DNA of 64,000 nucleotides from Aliidongia dinghuensis (GTDB taxonomy: Bacteria > Pseudomonadota > Alphaproteobacteria > ATCC43930 > CGMCC-115725): assembly GCF_014643535.1 (NCBI RefSeq), contig NZ_BMJQ01000015.1, positions 147,653 to 211,652 of the forward strand. The letters run 5' to 3'. This document shows positions 62,376 to 64,000 of this stretch, in pieces. The notes below the pieces were generated by a model. The model ran no database searches and was not told the DNA's origin. It saw nothing but the letters and a program-made list of their open reading frames with translations. The first letter of the stretch is position 1. Every line of letters begins with the position of its first letter. A program made the position numbers and the translations under genes.

Positions 62376-62700
62376 CGTCAGATTCTTTTCCCCCGTCATC
62401 CCCGCGCAGGCGGGGATCCAGGGTTGCCGCAATGACTGTTGCCGCCAGACGCAGTTCGTCGCTCGCCCTGGATTCCCACCTGCGCGGGAATGACGGAAGG
62501 GGTGGGCGCCCTGAATTGACTCGCCCCCACCCTCTCCCTATCGTCCGCGGGCCAGAGATGACCCGCGCGATCGGGTTTCGGCCGGCACCCGGCCGGGCCC
62601 GCGCGTTCTCAGAGCCGTCGGGGTTCTCCCCGATCAACGATAACCAGCCGCAAGGCCGGGCCGCCTCGCCCTGAGGGCCGCGTCCGGTCGGAGTGAACCG
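62376..62700. other. Repeat-bearing intergenic region upstream of etfB
   Basis: 325 bp. The first third is the inverted repeat pair (62395-62494). A remnant of the CCACCCTCTCC repeat lies near 62524. The rest, up to the etfB ribosome-binding site, probably carries its promoter; no gene seen. Confidence 0.5.
62395..62494. repeat. Inverted pair of GTCATCCCCGCG repeats
   Basis: Arms of 29 bp at 62395-62423 and 62466-62494 are inverted copies (GTCATCCCCGCGCAGGCGGGG.. against its complement) around a 42-bp centre. Each arm is itself palindromic, as in the pair at 17451-17543. Confidence 0.8.
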
Positions 62701-63450
62701 ATGAAAGTTCTCGTCGCCGTCAAGCGGGTGGTCGACTTCAACGTCAAGGTCCGGGTGAAGGCGGACCAGACGGGGGTCGAGACCGCCAACGTCAAGTTCT
62801 CGATGAATCCGTTCGACGAGATCGCCGTCGAAGAGGCGGTGCGCCTCAAGGAGGCCGGCAAGGCGACCGAGGTGGTCGCGGTCTCGATGGGCCCGGCCCA
62901 GGCGCAGGAGACGATCCGCACGGCGCTCGCCATGGGCGCCGACCGCGGCATCCATGTCCAGAGCGATGCCGAGCTGCAGCCGCTCGCCGTCGCGAAGCTC
63001 CTGAAGGCGATCGTCGACAAGGAGAGCCCGACCTTGGTCATCGTCGGCAAGCAGGCGATCGACGACGACAGCAACCAGACCGGCCAGATGCTGGCGGCGC
63101 TCTTGGGCTGGGCCCAGGGCACGTTCGCGTCCAGGGTCGATCTCAAGGACGGCACGGTCGCGGTCACCCGCGAAGTGGACGGCGGCCTCGAGACCGTCGA
63201 TCTCAAGCTGCCGGCGCTGGTCACGACCGACCTGCGCCTCAATGAGCCGCGCTATGCCTCGCTGCCGAACATCATGAAGGCGAAGAAGAAGCCGATCGAC
63301 GCGCTGACGCCCGACGCGCTCGGCGTCGACGTGACGCCGCGCCTCACGACGCTCAAGGTCGAGGAACCGCCGAAGCGCCAGGGCGGCAAGAAGGTGGGCT
63401 CGGTCGCCGAGCTCGTGGACAAGCTGAAGAACGAGGCGAGGGTCATCTGA
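62701..63450 (+). CDS. etfB: Electron transfer flavoprotein subunit beta
   Basis: 249 residues of the beta subunit of the heterodimeric ETF that accepts electrons from acyl-CoA dehydrogenases and passes them to ETF:quinone oxidoreductase. VAVKRVVDFNVKVRVKAD, NPFDEIAVEEAVRLKE, GKQAIDDDSNQTGQMLAALL (AMP-binding loop) and ITDLRLNEPRYASLPNIMKAKKKP-type segments match. The stop overlaps the etfA start (TGATG). It supports Mcd and beta-oxidation. Confidence 0.97.
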   Translation: MKVLVAVKRVVDFNVKVRVKADQTGVETANVKFSMNPFDEIAVEEAVRLKEAGKATEVVAVSMGPAQAQETIRTALAMGADRGIHVQSDAELQPLAVAKLLKAIVDKESPTLVIVGKQAIDDDSNQTGQMLAALLGWAQGTFASRVDLKDGTVAVTREVDGGLETVDLKLPALVTTDLRLNEPRYASLPNIMKAKKKPIDALTPDALGVDVTPRLTTLKVEEPPKRQGGKKVGSVAELVDKLKNEARVI

Positions 63451-64000
63451 TGGCAATTCTGGTCATTGCCGAGCACGCGAACTCGGAACTGAAGCCCGCG
63501 ACCCTCAACACGGTCGCGGCCGCCACTGCCATCGGCGGCGAGATCCATGTGCTGGTCGCAGGCTCTGCCGCCAGGCCCGCGGCCGACGCCGCCGCCCAGA
63601 TCGCCGGTGTCGCGAAGGTGCTGCTGGCCGAGGCACCCATCTACGAGCATCGCCTGGCCGAGGACCTGGCCGCCCTCGTCGTCAAGCTCGCGCCCGGCTA
63701 CAGCCATGTGCTGGCGCCGGCGACCACGTCGGGCAAGAACTTCATGCCGCGCGTGGCCGCCCTCCTCGACGTGGCGCAGGTCTCGGACATCTCGGCCGTC
63801 GTCTCGCCCGACACGTTCGTCCGGCCGATCTATGCCGGCAATGCGCTGGCGACCGTGCAGTCGAAGGATGCGGTCAAGATCATCACCGTGCGCACCACCG
63901 GCTTCCCGGCGGCGATTGCCTCCGGCGGCAGTGCCGCGGTCGAGCCGATCGAGGCCGCGCCCACGACCGGGCTCTCGCGCTTCGTCGGCCAGGAGCTCTC
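63450..64000 (+). CDS. etfA: Electron transfer flavoprotein subunit alpha (5' part)
   Basis: First 183 codons of the alpha subunit, cut by the window end. MAILVIAEHANSELKPATLNTVAAAT and HVLAPATTSGKNFMPRVAALLDVAQVSDISAV are N-terminal domain blocks of the alpha subunit. The C-terminal FAD-binding domain lies outside the window. Translationally coupled to etfB by a TGATG overlap. Confidence 0.96.
   Translation, partial: MAILVIAEHANSELKPATLNTVAAATAIGGEIHVLVAGSAARPAADAAAQIAGVAKVLLAEAPIYEHRLAEDLAALVVKLAPGYSHVLAPATTSGKNFMPRVAALLDVAQVSDISAVVSPDTFVRPIYAGNALATVQSKDAVKIITVRTTGFPAAIASGGSAAVEPIEAAPTTGLSRFVGQEL

Overview
This is a 64 kb stretch of high-GC DNA (about two thirds G+C, strong GC3 bias in genes) from an alphaproteobacterium. 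Chromosomal rather than phage or plasmid DNA is suggested by the housekeeping content and the absence of integrases, transposases and replication genes. The ethylmalonyl-CoA pathway genes, an Ohr/OhrR pair, GluQ-RS, a PHA synthase, a HIG1-type small protein and the palindromic intergenic repeats fit Rhodospirillales-like bacteria best, but no rRNA or other marker fixes the genus.

Layout. 0-1.6 kb: an anti-sigma factor and a Nudix hydrolase. 1.6-9.5 kb: a six-gene operon on the minus strand (alpha/beta hydrolase, dipeptide-type binding protein, C45/penicillin-acyltransferase-like amidohydrolase, two permeases, fused double ATPase), divergent from a GntR regulator with an 18-bp palindromic operator between them. 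9.5-11.6 kb: AspH-type hydroxylase, then Ohr/OhrR. 11.7-21.3 kb: a glycan locus with a glycosyltransferase, an ABC exporter, an unusual glycosidase-GT2 fusion, galE, ugd and a UDP-xylose synthase. 21.6-35.9 kb: small regulator/transporter units, including beta-propeller protein, MFS, YecD-like hydrolase/TetR, two membrane-anchored coiled-coil proteins, a VIT/CCC1 transporter under Fur-box-like sites, GntR/BenE, LysR/MFS/SDR, amidase and a fused double permease without an adjacent ATPase. 36-41 kb: a BlaI/BlaR1-like pair, PHA synthase and a DUF2270 protein. 41-54.8 kb: mixed metabolic and hypothetical genes, including CynX-type MFS, DUF1993, ComB, DUF2189, pentapeptide-repeat protein, HNH nuclease, esterase, GluQ-RS, DUF4743 Nudix protein, dehydratase and YciI.

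54.9-64 kb is a coherent acyl-CoA module. Ethylmalonyl-CoA mutase (ecm) and crotonyl-CoA carboxylase/reductase (ccr) diverge, followed by methylsuccinyl-CoA dehydrogenase (mcd), a PduO-type cobalamin adenosyltransferase and both ETF subunits (etfA truncated by the window end). Ccr makes ethylmalonyl-CoA, Ecm needs adenosylcobalamin, and Mcd passes electrons to ETF, so the neighbours plausibly supply cofactor and electron acceptor. An apparently orphan CcdA-type antitoxin sits inside this module.

Intergenic space holds three classes of palindromic repeat: a GTCATTCCCGC / GTCATGGCCGGG type, a CCTCACCC...CCCTCTCCCGC type, and a rarer roughly 80-bp hairpin element present twice with apparently compensated stem changes. 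No tRNA, rRNA, CRISPR array or insertion sequence was recognised by reading.
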